A stretch of 17,270 bases of DNA from Burkholderiales bacterium. GTDB lineage: Bacteria > Pseudomonadota > Gammaproteobacteria > Burkholderiales > SG8-41. Both the position numbers and the translations under genes were made by a program. The notes under the pieces are model-generated. The model saw nothing but the letters and a program-made list of their open reading frames with translations, was not told where the DNA came from and did not search any database. The stretch spans positions 1 through 17,270 of the forward strand of contig SYEN01000096.1 in assembly GCA_005800795.1 (NCBI GenBank), read 5' to 3'. Shown here one piece after another: positions 1-6,903 of the stretch. Numbering within the stretch: position 1 is the stretch's first letter; each line of letters begins with the position of its first letter.

Positions 1-47
1 GATTTGCCCGTACGACACCACAGCACCTGACACACCTTCACCGTCGG

Positions 48-151
48 TCCCGCGCAGGCGGGAACCCATAACACCATCACGCTACCTGTCACCGCCCTTC
101 CCCCTCCTACCTCCCCCGCGTGCGGGGGAGGGAATTCCCGCTTTCGCGGGA
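48..151. repeat. Three GC-rich hairpins of dispersed intergenic-repeat type
   Basis: Three perfect inverted repeats lie upstream of the first gene. TCCCGC(48-53)/GCGGGA(58-63) and TCCCGC(136-141)/GCGGGA(146-151) have identical 6-bp stems with 4-nt loops. Between them, CTCCCCCGC(111-119)/GCGGGGGAG(122-130) has a 9-bp stem. The repeated stem resembles the short palindromic repeats scattered between genes in many beta- and gammaproteobacteria; that family assignment is inference. The run from 1 to about 164 holds no convincing coding sequence. Confidence 0.6.
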
Positions 152-191
152 CTGACTAGGGAAAGTGACTCTCACAAGGATACTCACTAAC

Positions 192-953
192 ATGTCTGAC
201 AACAAACAACGCCGCACCGCCCTAGTCACCGGCGCCTCCTACGGCATCGGCGCCGCCATAGCCGAAGTGCTGGCGCGCGATGGTTACGATGTCGCCGTTA
301 CGGAATTAAAAACCGACGCCCTCACCGAAACCCTCGGCAAAATCACCACACACGGCGCGCGCGGCCATGCCGTTGCGCTCGATACACGTTCGCAAGACAG
401 CGTCGAAGCGTGCATGCACGAAGTCATTAAAACCTTCGTCCAAGTCGATCTGCTGGTCAACAACGCCGGCGTGCTGTCACGTAAAGCAGTGGTCGATATC
501 ACTCGCGCGGAATGGCAAGCGGTGATGGATGTCAATCTCACCGGCACATTCTTCATGAGTCAACAGATGGGTCGGCACTTAATCGCCACCAAGCGCAAGG
601 GCGGCATCATCAGCATCGCCTCCACCCACGGCGTGGTGGGTATCGCAAACACCTCCGCCTATGGCATCAGCAAAGCAGGTATTTCGCACATGACGCGCAT
701 GCTGGCCATCGAATGGGCCGAGCACGGCATCCGCGTCCACGCCATCGCGCCGGGCACCACGGAAACGCCCTCACGCAAAGCCTCGTTCGATGCCGATCCG
801 AAGCGGCGTCAGACGCTGATTGAGCGTATTCCCTTCAAACGTTTTTGCACCGAGGCCGACGTAGCCAGCGCCGCGAGTTATCTCGCCAGCCTGGCGGCGG
901 ATTACGTTACCGGTCAGACGCTGCTGGTGGATGGCGGTTTGACTTCATACTGA
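192..953 (+). CDS. Short-chain dehydrogenase/reductase (SDR), FabG-like
   Basis: This is a cytosolic NAD(P)-dependent oxidoreductase of the classical SDR family, 253 aa, a typical length. The Rossmann motif TGASYGIG is at residues 13-20 and NNAG at 90-93. The catalytic set N115, S144, Y157 and K161 is complete, followed by the PG motif at 187-188 and a C-terminal VDGG. Overall form is closest to 3-oxoacyl-ACP reductase or glucose dehydrogenase-type SDRs, but the substrate cannot be read from sequence. I chose the ATG at 192 because AAGGA lies at 176-180 and the homologous fold starts directly after it; an in-frame GTG at 165 would add nine residues of no family character. It converges on a solute receptor gene with only a 29-bp gap, so the two are not co-transcribed, though both fit organic-acid metabolism. 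Confidence 0.9.
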   Translation: MSDNKQRRTALVTGASYGIGAAIAEVLARDGYDVAVTELKTDALTETLGKITTHGARGHAVALDTRSQDSVEACMHEVIKTFVQVDLLVNNAGVLSRKAVVDITRAEWQAVMDVNLTGTFFMSQQMGRHLIATKRKGGIISIASTHGVVGIANTSAYGISKAGISHMTRMLAIEWAEHGIRVHAIAPGTTETPSRKASFDADPKRRQTLIERIPFKRFCTEADVASAASYLASLAADYVTGQTLLVDGGLTSY

Positions 954-982
954 AAAGCAAAACCTGTGGCGTCAATCGGCCA

Positions 983-1969
983 TCAGTCTGCTTTAGCCCC
1001 CGCCGCCCGCACCACCTTCGTCCATTTCGCAATTTCCGCACGCAGAAATTCGCCGCACGCCTCAGCGCTGTTGCCCACGGGTTCAGTACCCAGCGCGGCA
1101 AAGCGCTCTTTCACGGCAGGGCTGTGCACGGCCTTGACGATTTCACCGTTAAGCCGCGCCATGATGTCGCGCGGCACGCCCGCGGGCGCCATCATCATGT
1201 ACCAGCCGGTCACTTCATAACCGGGCACGCCGGATTCCGACACGGTGGGAACTTCCGGTGTCAGCGGCAGGCGTTTGGGCCCGGTTACGGCCAGTCCGCG
1301 CAGGCGCCCGTTCTTGATTGCGCCAATGGCCGCCGTGGTGCTGCTCATCATGAAATCGGTTTCGCCGCTCATCAGCGCAGTGGCTGCCTGCGCCGCGCTC
1401 TTGTAGGGAACGTGCACCAGCGTCGTCCCCGTCATGTATTGCAACAGCACGCCACCCAGATGATTGGCGCTGCCGTTACCCGACGAACCATAGGTCACCC
1501 TGCCCGGCCGCGCTTTCGCCAATGCAATCAAATCTTTCACCGTTTTCACCGGCACGCTGGGGTGCGTCGACAGAAAATATTGCCCGCTAGTGAGCTGCGA
1601 AATCGCGGTCAAATCTTTCATCGTTTCGTAGGGCAGCTTCGCGTGCAGACTGGGGTTGATGGAAATCTCCGGTGATGCCGTCATTAGCGTATAGCCATCT
1701 GGCGCGGATTTGGCCACGGCTTCGGTGCCGATGATCGTGCCCGCACCTGGCCGGTTTTCGACGACGAACGGCACGCTCATTTGCTCGGAGAGTTTTTGCG
1801 ACACGATGCGCGCGGTGACATCGGTACCGCCGCCCGCTCCGATGGCCACCATCATGCGTATGGGCCGCGAGGGATAGGCCTGTGCAGCGCAGTAAGCCGC
1901 CAGCCCCCATAGCAGAATCACGGCGGCAGGTTTTACAATCGTTGGTTGAATTCGTTGCATGCGCGTCAT
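983..1969 (-). CDS. Tripartite tricarboxylate transporter receptor (Bug family)
   Basis: This is a periplasmic extracytoplasmic solute receptor of the Bug/TctC family, 328 aa. These proteins bind carboxylates or other small polar ligands and deliver them to a TctAB-type membrane pair. A signal peptide with a hydrophobic core around residues 12-28 ends at AQA, followed by the usual YPSRPIRMMV start of the mature protein. The family signature follows: GAGGGTD, the VVENRPGAG block, a GYTL segment and a VPYK motif. No tctA or tctB is nearby, which is common for this expanded family in Burkholderiales. The ATG at 1969 has a weak AGGG three bases upstream; an ATG at 1960 would serve equally well. 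The ligand is unknown. Confidence 0.92.
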   Translation of the reverse strand: MTRMQRIQPTIVKPAAVILLWGLAAYCAAQAYPSRPIRMMVAIGAGGGTDVTARIVSQKLSEQMSVPFVVENRPGAGTIIGTEAVAKSAPDGYTLMTASPEISINPSLHAKLPYETMKDLTAISQLTSGQYFLSTHPSVPVKTVKDLIALAKARPGRVTYGSSGNGSANHLGGVLLQYMTGTTLVHVPYKSAAQAATALMSGETDFMMSSTTAAIGAIKNGRLRGLAVTGPKRLPLTPEVPTVSESGVPGYEVTGWYMMMAPAGVPRDIMARLNGEIVKAVHSPAVKERFAALGTEPVGNSAEACGEFLRAEIAKWTKVVRAAGAKAD

Positions 1970-2091
1970 ACACCCTGCCCTGTTTGCTCAATCGTCACGG
2001 CACATCATAATCGATCAAGCGCACAACGCCCGGTGCATGCGTCAGCAGCAACCACCACGGTTGCATCGGGATACGAAGTCTTCCTTGCTCC

Positions 2092-2142
2092 CGAGGCGTG
2101 GTACCCTCGCCTCTGTGCATACCATTTTGCGAACGTGTTCGC
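2092..2142 (+). promoter_or_regulatory. Structured leader of the queuosine-precursor transporter gene (candidate)
   Basis: Two structures lie 40-90 nt before the start codon at 2183. CGAGG(2092-2096) can pair with CCTCG(2105-2109), and loop bases TGGTA(2099-2103) can pair with TACCA(2120-2124), forming an H-type pseudoknot. An alternative, longer hairpin GAGGCG(2093-2098)/CGCCTC(2108-2113) competes with it. A separate perfect palindrome GCGAAC-GT-GTTCGC lies at 2129-2142. preQ1 riboswitches are H-type pseudoknots, but the conserved A-rich tail of preQ1-I is absent, so this is a structural observation and not an identification. Confidence 0.3.
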
Positions 2143-2156
2143 CCGGACAGTCAGAA

Positions 2157-2183
2157 ACATTATTCAATAAAAACAAATACTTA
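2157..2183 (-). repeat. AT-rich TAASTWWTTG element, copy 1
   Basis: Read on the minus strand this is TAAGTATTTGTTTTTATTG plus GAATAAT-like sequence, matching the copy at 10379 at about 25 of 27 positions. It abuts the start codon of the transporter gene, where a Shine-Dalgarno sequence would normally be. Confidence 0.7.
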
Positions 2184-2890
2184 TGAACAACCCGCAACGC
2201 GAGTACCGCTACTTTAACTTTGTGATGGTGGCCTTTGTCACCATTCTCATCTGTTCCAACCTGATCGGCCCGGCAAAAATTGCACAGATTGACCTGCCGG
2301 TGTGGGGCTTGCTCACCTTTGGCGCGGGCGTGCTGTTTTTTCCGGTGTCGTACGTGTTCGGCGACATCCTCACCGAAGTCTACGGCTACTCACGCGCACG
2401 CCGCGTGATCTGGAGCGGCTTTGCCGCGCTGGCGTTCGCCTCGATCATGGCGAGCATCGTCGTCGCCCTGCCCCCCGCACCGTTCTGGAAGCATCAGGGC
2501 GCCTACGAAGTCGCGTTCGGCTCGACCTGGCGCATCGTGCTGGCATCGATGATCGCGTATTTCTGCGGTGAATTCGTCAACTCGCTGGTGCTGGCGAAAA
2601 TGAAAATCCTCACCCAAGGCAAACACCTGTGGAGCCGCACCATCGGCTCCACCATCTTTGGCGAAGCCGTCGATTCCGCGCTGTTTTACCCATTGGCGTT
2701 CTACGGCACCGGCATCATTCCCAACGACAAACTGCCGATGGTGATGCTCGCGCAATTCGTGTTGAAGGTCAGTGTAGAAGTCATCTTCACGCCGTTCACC
2801 TACTGGCTCGTCAACTGGCTGAAACGTGCGGAGAACGAGGACTATTACGACCAGCAAACGGATTTCAATCCGTTTCGTTTGAAGGATTGA
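2183..2890 (+). CDS. yhhQ: Queuosine precursor transporter, YhhQ/VUT family
   Basis: This is an inner-membrane carrier of 235 aa (E. coli YhhQ is about 220 aa), proposed in its family to import the queuosine precursors preQ0/preQ1 for tRNA modification. The N-terminal segment with ILICSNLIGPAKI, the GVLFFPVSYVFGDILTEVYGY block, the SMIAYFCGEFVNS helix and the FGEAVDSALFYPLAFYG region are hallmarks of the VUT_1 family. Six or so hydrophobic helices can be seen. No Shine-Dalgarno sequence precedes the ATG: the upstream bases are the A-rich repeat AAACAAATACTT. A structured leader lies further upstream and a strong terminator follows the stop. Function is a family inference; no queuosine-pathway enzyme is in this window. 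Confidence 0.9.
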   Translation: MNNPQREYRYFNFVMVAFVTILICSNLIGPAKIAQIDLPVWGLLTFGAGVLFFPVSYVFGDILTEVYGYSRARRVIWSGFAALAFASIMASIVVALPPAPFWKHQGAYEVAFGSTWRIVLASMIAYFCGEFVNSLVLAKMKILTQGKHLWSRTIGSTIFGEAVDSALFYPLAFYGTGIIPNDKLPMVMLAQFVLKVSVEVIFTPFTYWLVNWLKRAENEDYYDQQTDFNPFRLKD

Positions 2891-2913
2891 TTCTCAGGCA
2901 AAACACAAGCCGT

Positions 2914-2942
2914 AAAAAAACCCCGCCGCAGCGGGGTTTTTT
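2914..2942. terminator. Bidirectional intrinsic terminator
   Basis: The sequence CCCCGC(2921-2926)-CGCA-GCGGGG(2931-2936) is a perfect 6-bp GC stem. It is flanked by seven A on the left and six T on the right, so it has a U-tract in both directions. It separates the convergent transporter (+) and PEP-CTERM (-) genes. Confidence 0.92.
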
Positions 2943-2965
2943 AAGAATGCCAACGAACCAAAGGA

Positions 2966-3637
2966 CTAAGCGGCCACCTCAGCAGTCTTTTGCTTCCGGC
3001 GGCGGGCGGCAAAACCCAGCAGGCCCAAGCCGGCGAGCATCATGGCATAGGTTTCGGGTTCGGGAACGGCGGTTACCGCATTGCTGACACGGGCATATCC
3101 AATCTGGGCGTAGCTCAATTCTACGGGAGCGCCAAGATTGGTAATCGTAAAGTTAGAGACGACGGTGTCAAAGGTAATAGCCCCATTGTCTGGCGGAAAC
3201 CAGACGGAACTGTTAATAAGTACTCCGCTGGTGTCTGTTCCAAAAGTACCGGTAAGACCGGGATTACCGCCCAGGAAAAAGGATGTTGATCCACTTGTTG
3301 AGGTCGGGCCGAAATCAAGGCCAATCGTACCTAGCTGCAAGTCAAAAAACGTGTACAAAACAGACGCAGTGATGGTGAAGCTACCGTCGAGCGTGATGGT
3401 TGCGTTGATCTCATCCCCCTGCTGCACGATAAACGGATCACCTAGGCCTTGTACTGTCATTCCCCAATGGTCATACTGAAGTCCGCCAAAAACAAAAGAA
3501 CCAAACGCGCCACCCGAGGCCGATCCGGTCAGGTTCAAGGTGAAAGTAGCCGCCTGCGCCGGCGCAACCGCGAATCCCATTCCGAGCGCAAGTACCGTTG
3601 TTCGCAGAATACGCTGCACCACCCGCATGATTGCCAT
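2966..3637 (-). CDS. PEP-CTERM sorting domain exoprotein
   Basis: This is a secreted protein of 223 aa with a signal peptide (hydrophobic core about residues 12-28, ending AQA) and a C-terminal PEP-CTERM tripartite signal: VPEPETY at 191-197, a hydrophobic helix MMLAGLGLLGFAA, then an RRRK basic cluster. In known systems such proteins are cleaved by an exosortase (EpsH/XrtA type) and released into or anchored in the exopolysaccharide matrix. The middle section is rich in Gly, Ser, Thr and Phe with little charge and shows no catalytic motif, so its role is unknown. The start is well supported: AGGAGA (3644-3649, minus strand) lies 6 nt before the ATG. No exosortase is in this window. A sigma70-type promoter candidate lies at 3698-3726. 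Confidence 0.93.
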   Translation of the reverse strand: MAIMRVVQRILRTTVLALGMGFAVAPAQAATFTLNLTGSASGGAFGSFVFGGLQYDHWGMTVQGLGDPFIVQQGDEINATITLDGSFTITASVLYTFFDLQLGTIGLDFGPTSTSGSTSFFLGGNPGLTGTFGTDTSGVLINSSVWFPPDNGAITFDTVVSNFTITNLGAPVELSYAQIGYARVSNAVTAVPEPETYAMMLAGLGLLGFAARRRKQKTAEVAA

Positions 3638-3697
3638 CGTCTATCTCCTGTAATTATTTTCAAGATGAACTACGCACTTCTCGTAACTTGCGCTACT

Positions 3698-3726
3698 AAG
3701 TTAAGTCGAAGGTAGAACTAGGTCAA
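3698..3726 (-). promoter_or_regulatory. Candidate sigma70 promoter of the PEP-CTERM gene
   Basis: On the minus strand, TTGACC (3721-3726) is followed after exactly 17 bp by TAACTT (3698-3703), giving a leader of about 50 nt before the AGGAGA ribosome site. I saw no sigma54 GG-N10-GC box, which controls some PEP-CTERM genes. Confidence 0.4.
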
Positions 3727-3772
3727 TAGCCCGTTCGGACTAATTTAGGCCCAATTTTTAAAATAAATACAT

Positions 3773-3797
3773 AGATTGTGGACTAAGTACACAATCT
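3773..3797 (-). terminator. Candidate terminator of the tRNA-Pro transcript
   Basis: AGATTGTG(3773-3780)/CACAATCT(3790-3797) is a perfect 8-bp inverted repeat with a 9-nt loop. On the minus strand it is followed by an AU-rich stretch containing TATTTATTTT. A second perfect 7-bp hairpin, CCAAAAA(3801-3807)/TTTTTGG(3814-3820), lies between it and the tRNA 3' end. Either could end or help process the tRNA transcript. Confidence 0.45.
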
Positions 3798-3836
3798 CGG
3801 CCAAAAACGAAGATTTTTGGGCTTCAGGAGGGAAAT

Positions 3837-3913
3837 TGGTCAGGGAGGTGAGATTCGAACTCACGACCTCCTGCTCCCAAAGCAGGCGCGCTACCGGACT
3901 ACGCTACACCCTG
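3837..3913 (-). tRNA. tRNA-Pro (anticodon UGG)
   Basis: The 77-nt minus-strand sequence folds as a full cloverleaf. The anticodon stem CCTGC/GCAGG encloses loop TTTGGGA (anticodon UGG), the T-arm is GTGAG-TTCGAAT-CTCAC, and the D-stem is GCGT/GCGC with GG in the loop. The 3' ACCA is encoded (3837-3840). The acceptor stem is CAGGGTG/CTCCCTG, which leaves one U6-U67 mismatch. On the minus strand TAAAAT (3924-3929) lies about 10 nt before the 5' end and fits a -10 box, with no clear -35. Confidence 0.93.
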
Positions 3914-4016
3914 ACGTGACCTCATTTTAGCCCATTTAGGCGCACTTTTGGTTGTGCCCGGCGTTGTGTGCGGTTCGCGTTACACTCGGCAGTTCGTTGA
4001 TTCAGGCAGTTTCCCC

Positions 4017-5231
4017 ATGACCGAAAAGAAAAACTGGCGCACACCTGCCGTGGTGATTGCCTGCGGCGGCTTGATGATGACTATAGTGCTGGGGATCCGC
4101 CACGATTTTGGCCTGTATTTGCAGCCAATAACGCTGGATTTGGGCATCAGCCGCGAAACCTTTTCCTTTGCGATTGCGCTGCAAAACCTGATTTACGGCT
4201 TTGCGCAGCCGCTGACCGGCATGATCGCCGACAAATTCGGCGCGGCACGCGTGATGGCTGGCGGTACGATCTTGTACGCCTTGGGATTGGCGCTGATGGC
4301 GCATTCCACCACGGGTATGGAATTAAACCTGAGCGCAGGCCTGATCGTCGGCATTGCCATGGGCTGCTGCGGATTCAGCACGGTCTATGGGGTAATCGGA
4401 CGCACGGTAGCGCCTGAAAAACGCAGCACAGCCATGGGCATCGTCGGCGCGACGGGCTCGCTGGGGCAGTTTTTGATGCTGCCCTATGGCCAGGTGCTGA
4501 TTAATCACCTCGGCTGGCAGCAGGCGCTGCTGATTCTGGCGCTGACCGTGCTGGTGCTGCTACCGCTGTCGACGGCGCTGGTGGAGGAAAAAACCGCCCA
4601 AGCCAAGGCGTCGTTCAAGCAATCGATTCCTGCAGCGCTGCGCGAGGCGTTCAGCCATCGCGGCTTTGTTTTGATTTGTCTTGCTTACACCGTGTGCGGC
4701 TTTCAGCTGCTGTTTGTGTCGGTGCATTTTCCTGCCTATCTGATCGACCAGAAAATGACGCCTACCACCGGCATGCTTGCGCTGGCCCTTATTGGTCTGT
4801 TCAACACGTTCGGCAGCTATACGTGGGGCTGGCTGGGCGGGCACTATACTAAAAAATACCTGTTGGCCACACTCTACTTCACGCGCGCGATGGTGGTGAT
4901 GGCTTTCATCCTCGCGCCGTTGTCGCCGATGTCGGTTTATCTGTTCTCGGCGGCGCTGGGTTTTTTATGGCTGGGCACGGCGCCCATCACCAGCGCTTTG
5001 ATTGCGCAGATTTTCGGTCCGCGCTACTTGTCGACGCTGACGGGCTGCGCCTTCATGTTTCATCAGGTTGGTAGTTTTCTCGGCGTATGGATCGGCGGGC
5101 GCATTTTCGATGCCAGCGGTTCATACACACTGATGTGGTGGATCATCATTGCCGCTGGCTTCGGGGCAGCGCTGTTCACCTTACCGGTGGACGAGCGACA
5201 GATACCGCGCGCGGCTACCGCGCCCGCTTAG
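4017..5231 (+). CDS. MFS transporter, monocarboxylate/oxalate-formate antiporter type
   Basis: This is an inner-membrane secondary carrier of the major facilitator superfamily, 404 aa, with about twelve hydrophobic segments in two six-helix halves joined by a charged loop (VEEKTAQAKASFKQS). The loop between helices 2 and 3 carries a recognisable MFS motif-A remnant, GMIADKFGAARVM. The opening helix with DFGLYLQPITLDLGISRETFS recalls the OxlT/monocarboxylate branch, so an organic acid is the likely substrate; this is inference. I chose the ATG at 4017; an in-frame start at 3948 would add 23 residues of no membrane or family character and overlap the tRNA promoter region. The ribosome site is weak. 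It converges on a LysR regulator gene. Confidence 0.88.
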   Translation: MTEKKNWRTPAVVIACGGLMMTIVLGIRHDFGLYLQPITLDLGISRETFSFAIALQNLIYGFAQPLTGMIADKFGAARVMAGGTILYALGLALMAHSTTGMELNLSAGLIVGIAMGCCGFSTVYGVIGRTVAPEKRSTAMGIVGATGSLGQFLMLPYGQVLINHLGWQQALLILALTVLVLLPLSTALVEEKTAQAKASFKQSIPAALREAFSHRGFVLICLAYTVCGFQLLFVSVHFPAYLIDQKMTPTTGMLALALIGLFNTFGSYTWGWLGGHYTKKYLLATLYFTRAMVVMAFILAPLSPMSVYLFSAALGFLWLGTAPITSALIAQIFGPRYLSTLTGCAFMFHQVGSFLGVWIGGRIFDASGSYTLMWWIIIAAGFGAALFTLPVDERQIPRAATAPA

Positions 5232-5245
5232 CGCCCTACCCTAAA

Positions 5246-5260
5246 ACCGGTAACCGGTAA
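5246..5260 (-). terminator. Small hairpin between convergent MFS and LysR genes
   Basis: ACCGG(5246-5250)-TAA-CCGGT(5254-5258) gives a 5-bp GC-rich stem. On the minus strand it is followed by TTTTAGG, so it may be a minimal terminator for the LysR gene. Read as repeats it is ACCGGTA twice in tandem. Confidence 0.35.
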
Positions 5261-6223
5261 TTACGCCGCGGCGCCCTGTGACCGCTGGGCCTCTTCACGC
5301 AACCACGCACGAAATGCGGCCACCGCCGGACGCTCGTCGGCGTGTTGGTTGCTGGCCATGTAATAACCGTCGGGCAGTTTGACGGTTAAATCAAACGGCG
5401 CCACAAGCTTGCCGCTGGCGATATCTTCGGCGGCTAGCACGGGCATGCTCGCCAACACACCCACCGCATCAATCGCTGCCTCGAACGCCAGCACGGCATG
5501 ACTGAAATGCGGCCCCTTGTTCGCATCCACATCCTCGATCCCTGCCTCGCGCAACCACAAACCCCAGAACGGTTCGTTGTCGTAGAGTGCGCCAGTATCG
5601 TCGTGCAGCAGCAGCTGGTGCCTGAGATCGGCGGCAGTGCGTAGCGGGTGTTCTCCAGTGAGCAACTTTGGGCTGCAAATCGGCGTGATGCTCAAGTCCA
5701 GCAGCCGCTCAACCAAAATCCCCGTGACGTGTCCGCGCCCATAAAGGATGGCGACGTCTGAATCGGCCAACCAGGTTTCCACCGTCGCGCGCTCGGCTAC
5801 ATCGCCCTTGCCATCCACGCTCACACGGCGCATGCGCGCGGAGATGCGTACGTCGATTTCCGGATGCGCCGCGATAAAGCGATGCAACCGCGGCATCAGC
5901 CAGCGCGAGGCAAATGAGGGCGCTGCACTCACCGTCAGTGAACCGCCGCCTTGATCACTGCGCAGAATCGTCACCGCCTGCGCCATGCATTCGAAACCCT
6001 CGCCCAGCTTGGGCAGTGCGGCCTTGGCCACATCAGTCAGTTCCAGCGCCCGGTTGTAACGCCGGAAGAGTTGCACACCGAGGTATTCCTCGAGTGCGCG
6101 AATCTGGTGGCTCACCGCTGCCGACGTGACGTTCAGCTCGATGGCGGCCCGTTTCACGCTCAAATTGCGTGCGGCGGACTCAAAAGCCTTCAAAGCGTTT
6201 AGCGGCGGTAGGCGGACAGACAT
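5261..6223 (-). CDS. LysR-family transcriptional regulator, GcvA-like
   Basis: This is a DNA-binding regulator of 320 aa, standard for the LysR family. An N-terminal winged helix-turn-helix spans residues 7-66 (PPLNALKAFESAARNLSVKRAA, then the recognition helix SAAVSHQIRALEEYLG and LFRR). A periplasmic-binding-protein-like effector domain follows from about residue 90. The opening PPLNALKAFE and the LELTD segment match the GcvA subgroup. It converges on the MFS gene and diverges from the 72-aa gene at 6393, so that gene or itself would be the usual target. The divergent region has a short TGCG-A-CGCA dyad (6274-6282) and a TACAAT -10-like box (6286-6291, minus strand), but no clear LysR box. 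Effector unknown. Confidence 0.92.
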   Translation of the reverse strand: MSVRLPPLNALKAFESAARNLSVKRAAIELNVTSAAVSHQIRALEEYLGVQLFRRYNRALELTDVAKAALPKLGEGFECMAQAVTILRSDQGGGSLTVSAAPSFASRWLMPRLHRFIAAHPEIDVRISARMRRVSVDGKGDVAERATVETWLADSDVAILYGRGHVTGILVERLLDLSITPICSPKLLTGEHPLRTAADLRHQLLLHDDTGALYDNEPFWGLWLREAGIEDVDANKGPHFSHAVLAFEAAIDAVGVLASMPVLAAEDIASGKLVAPFDLTVKLPDGYYMASNQHADERPAVAAFRAWLREEAQRSQGAAA

Positions 6224-6318
6224 GGTTTTACCCGTTAATTTATCTCAATCGAGACTGGACTATATATCAGTTGATGCGACGCAACATTGTACGCAGAACG
6301 CAGTCTATGTAGTAACAG

Positions 6319-6340
6319 TAAGTAATTGAACTTTAGTGTT
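6319..6340 (+). repeat. AT-rich TAASTWWTTG element, copy 2
   Basis: TAAGTAATTG (6319-6328) is followed by A/T-rich sequence in the divergent region between the LysR gene and the 72-aa gene. Its complement reads toward the LysR gene. Confidence 0.5.
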
Positions 6341-6392
6341 TAATTAGTTTGCTGCGAAACAGTAGTTTTATTGATAAAAAAGGAGACTCAGC

Positions 6393-6611
6393 ATGGAAAA
6401 GACGTATAAAGCACCAGAAAGTTCAGAATTTTATAGAAAAATTTATGCATTGGACCTCACGCCTGCCTGCCGTGCACAAGCGCTTGCCGCCCTGGGCATC
6501 GCGGAACGGCTGGTCGACGCCGCCATGTGGCTGGTTGGCAAGTTTGCGAAGTCCGCCAGTACCGCTCCGGCACGGGGCACCGCCGCGTGCACCAAGCTTA
6601 AGCACCAGTAA
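6393..6611 (+). CDS. Small hypothetical protein (72 aa)
   Basis: I do not recognise this protein. It is probably real: AGGAGA (6381-6386) sits 6 nt before the ATG, and a strong terminator lies about 100 nt after the stop. The first 22 residues are charged and aromatic (SSEFYRKIYALDLTP). Residues 23-52 form an Ala/Leu-rich amphipathic to hydrophobic stretch (AQALAALGIAERLVDAAMWLVGKFAK) that could be a membrane-associated helix. The tail is Ser/Thr/Ala-rich with two Lys-containing segments. There is no signal peptide and no metal-binding pattern. It is divergent from the LysR gene and followed, after a terminator, by a bactofilin gene. The gene appears monocistronic. Confidence 0.7.
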   Translation: MEKTYKAPESSEFYRKIYALDLTPACRAQALAALGIAERLVDAAMWLVGKFAKSASTAPARGTAACTKLKHQ

Positions 6612-6704
6612 CAGCGGTAACGTTGTAGTGCTGGTACCTCTGCCGGCGCTTGAGTGAGCCGTTTCAGCCATCGGAGGAAAGTCTTGGGCTGCAGGTAGCG
6701 CCAG

Positions 6705-6735
6705 AGCGCGCGGGTGGTTGGCCGCGCGCTTTTCT
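6705..6735 (+). terminator. Intrinsic terminator after the 72-aa gene
   Basis: AGCGCGCGG(6705-6713)/CCGCGCGCT(6722-6730) is a perfect 9-bp stem with an 8-nt loop, followed by TTTCT. The interval 6612-6704 before it has no recognisable gene; 6736-6903 holds a palindrome and the bactofilin promoter region. Confidence 0.82.
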
Positions 6736-6742
6736 ATGCGTT

Positions 6743-6756
6743 AGACCATTTGGTCT
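6743..6756. promoter_or_regulatory. Palindrome upstream of bactofilin gene (possible operator)
   Basis: AGACCA-TT-TGGTCT is a perfect 14-bp palindrome about 150 nt before the bactofilin start. Closer in, ATTCAC(6821-6826)/GTGAAT(6837-6842) is a second inverted repeat with 10-nt spacing, near a TTGTGA -35-like box. No regulator is recognisable from these sites. Confidence 0.25.
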
Positions 6757-6903
6757 TCCCGGTGGAATAAACGTGAACTAAATCCCGTTTGCTTTGCCCC
6801 ATTGAATGCTGCACGTCTCCATTCACGCTAGAAATTGTGAATCGTGACGATACTTTTTTGTATGCTAATTTCAATGATGATGCGAACCGTCAAAGGAGAC
6901 GCG

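Noticed and set aside
845..1675. Long open frame of 276 codons on the plus strand
   Set aside because: It overlaps the end of the SDR gene and runs antisense to the Bug receptor; its Arg/His-rich composition is typical of a shadow frame.
6224..6318. LysR-type T-N11-A operator in the divergent region
   Set aside because: Only a short TGCG-A-CGCA dyad was found; no arms of adequate length and symmetry support a specific box.
6672..6700. GGAGGAAAGTC followed by GGGCTGCAG, resembling a conserved block of RNase P RNA
   Set aside because: Only about 120 nt lie between the gene stop and the terminator, far too short for RNase P RNA, and no other conserved RNase P blocks are present.
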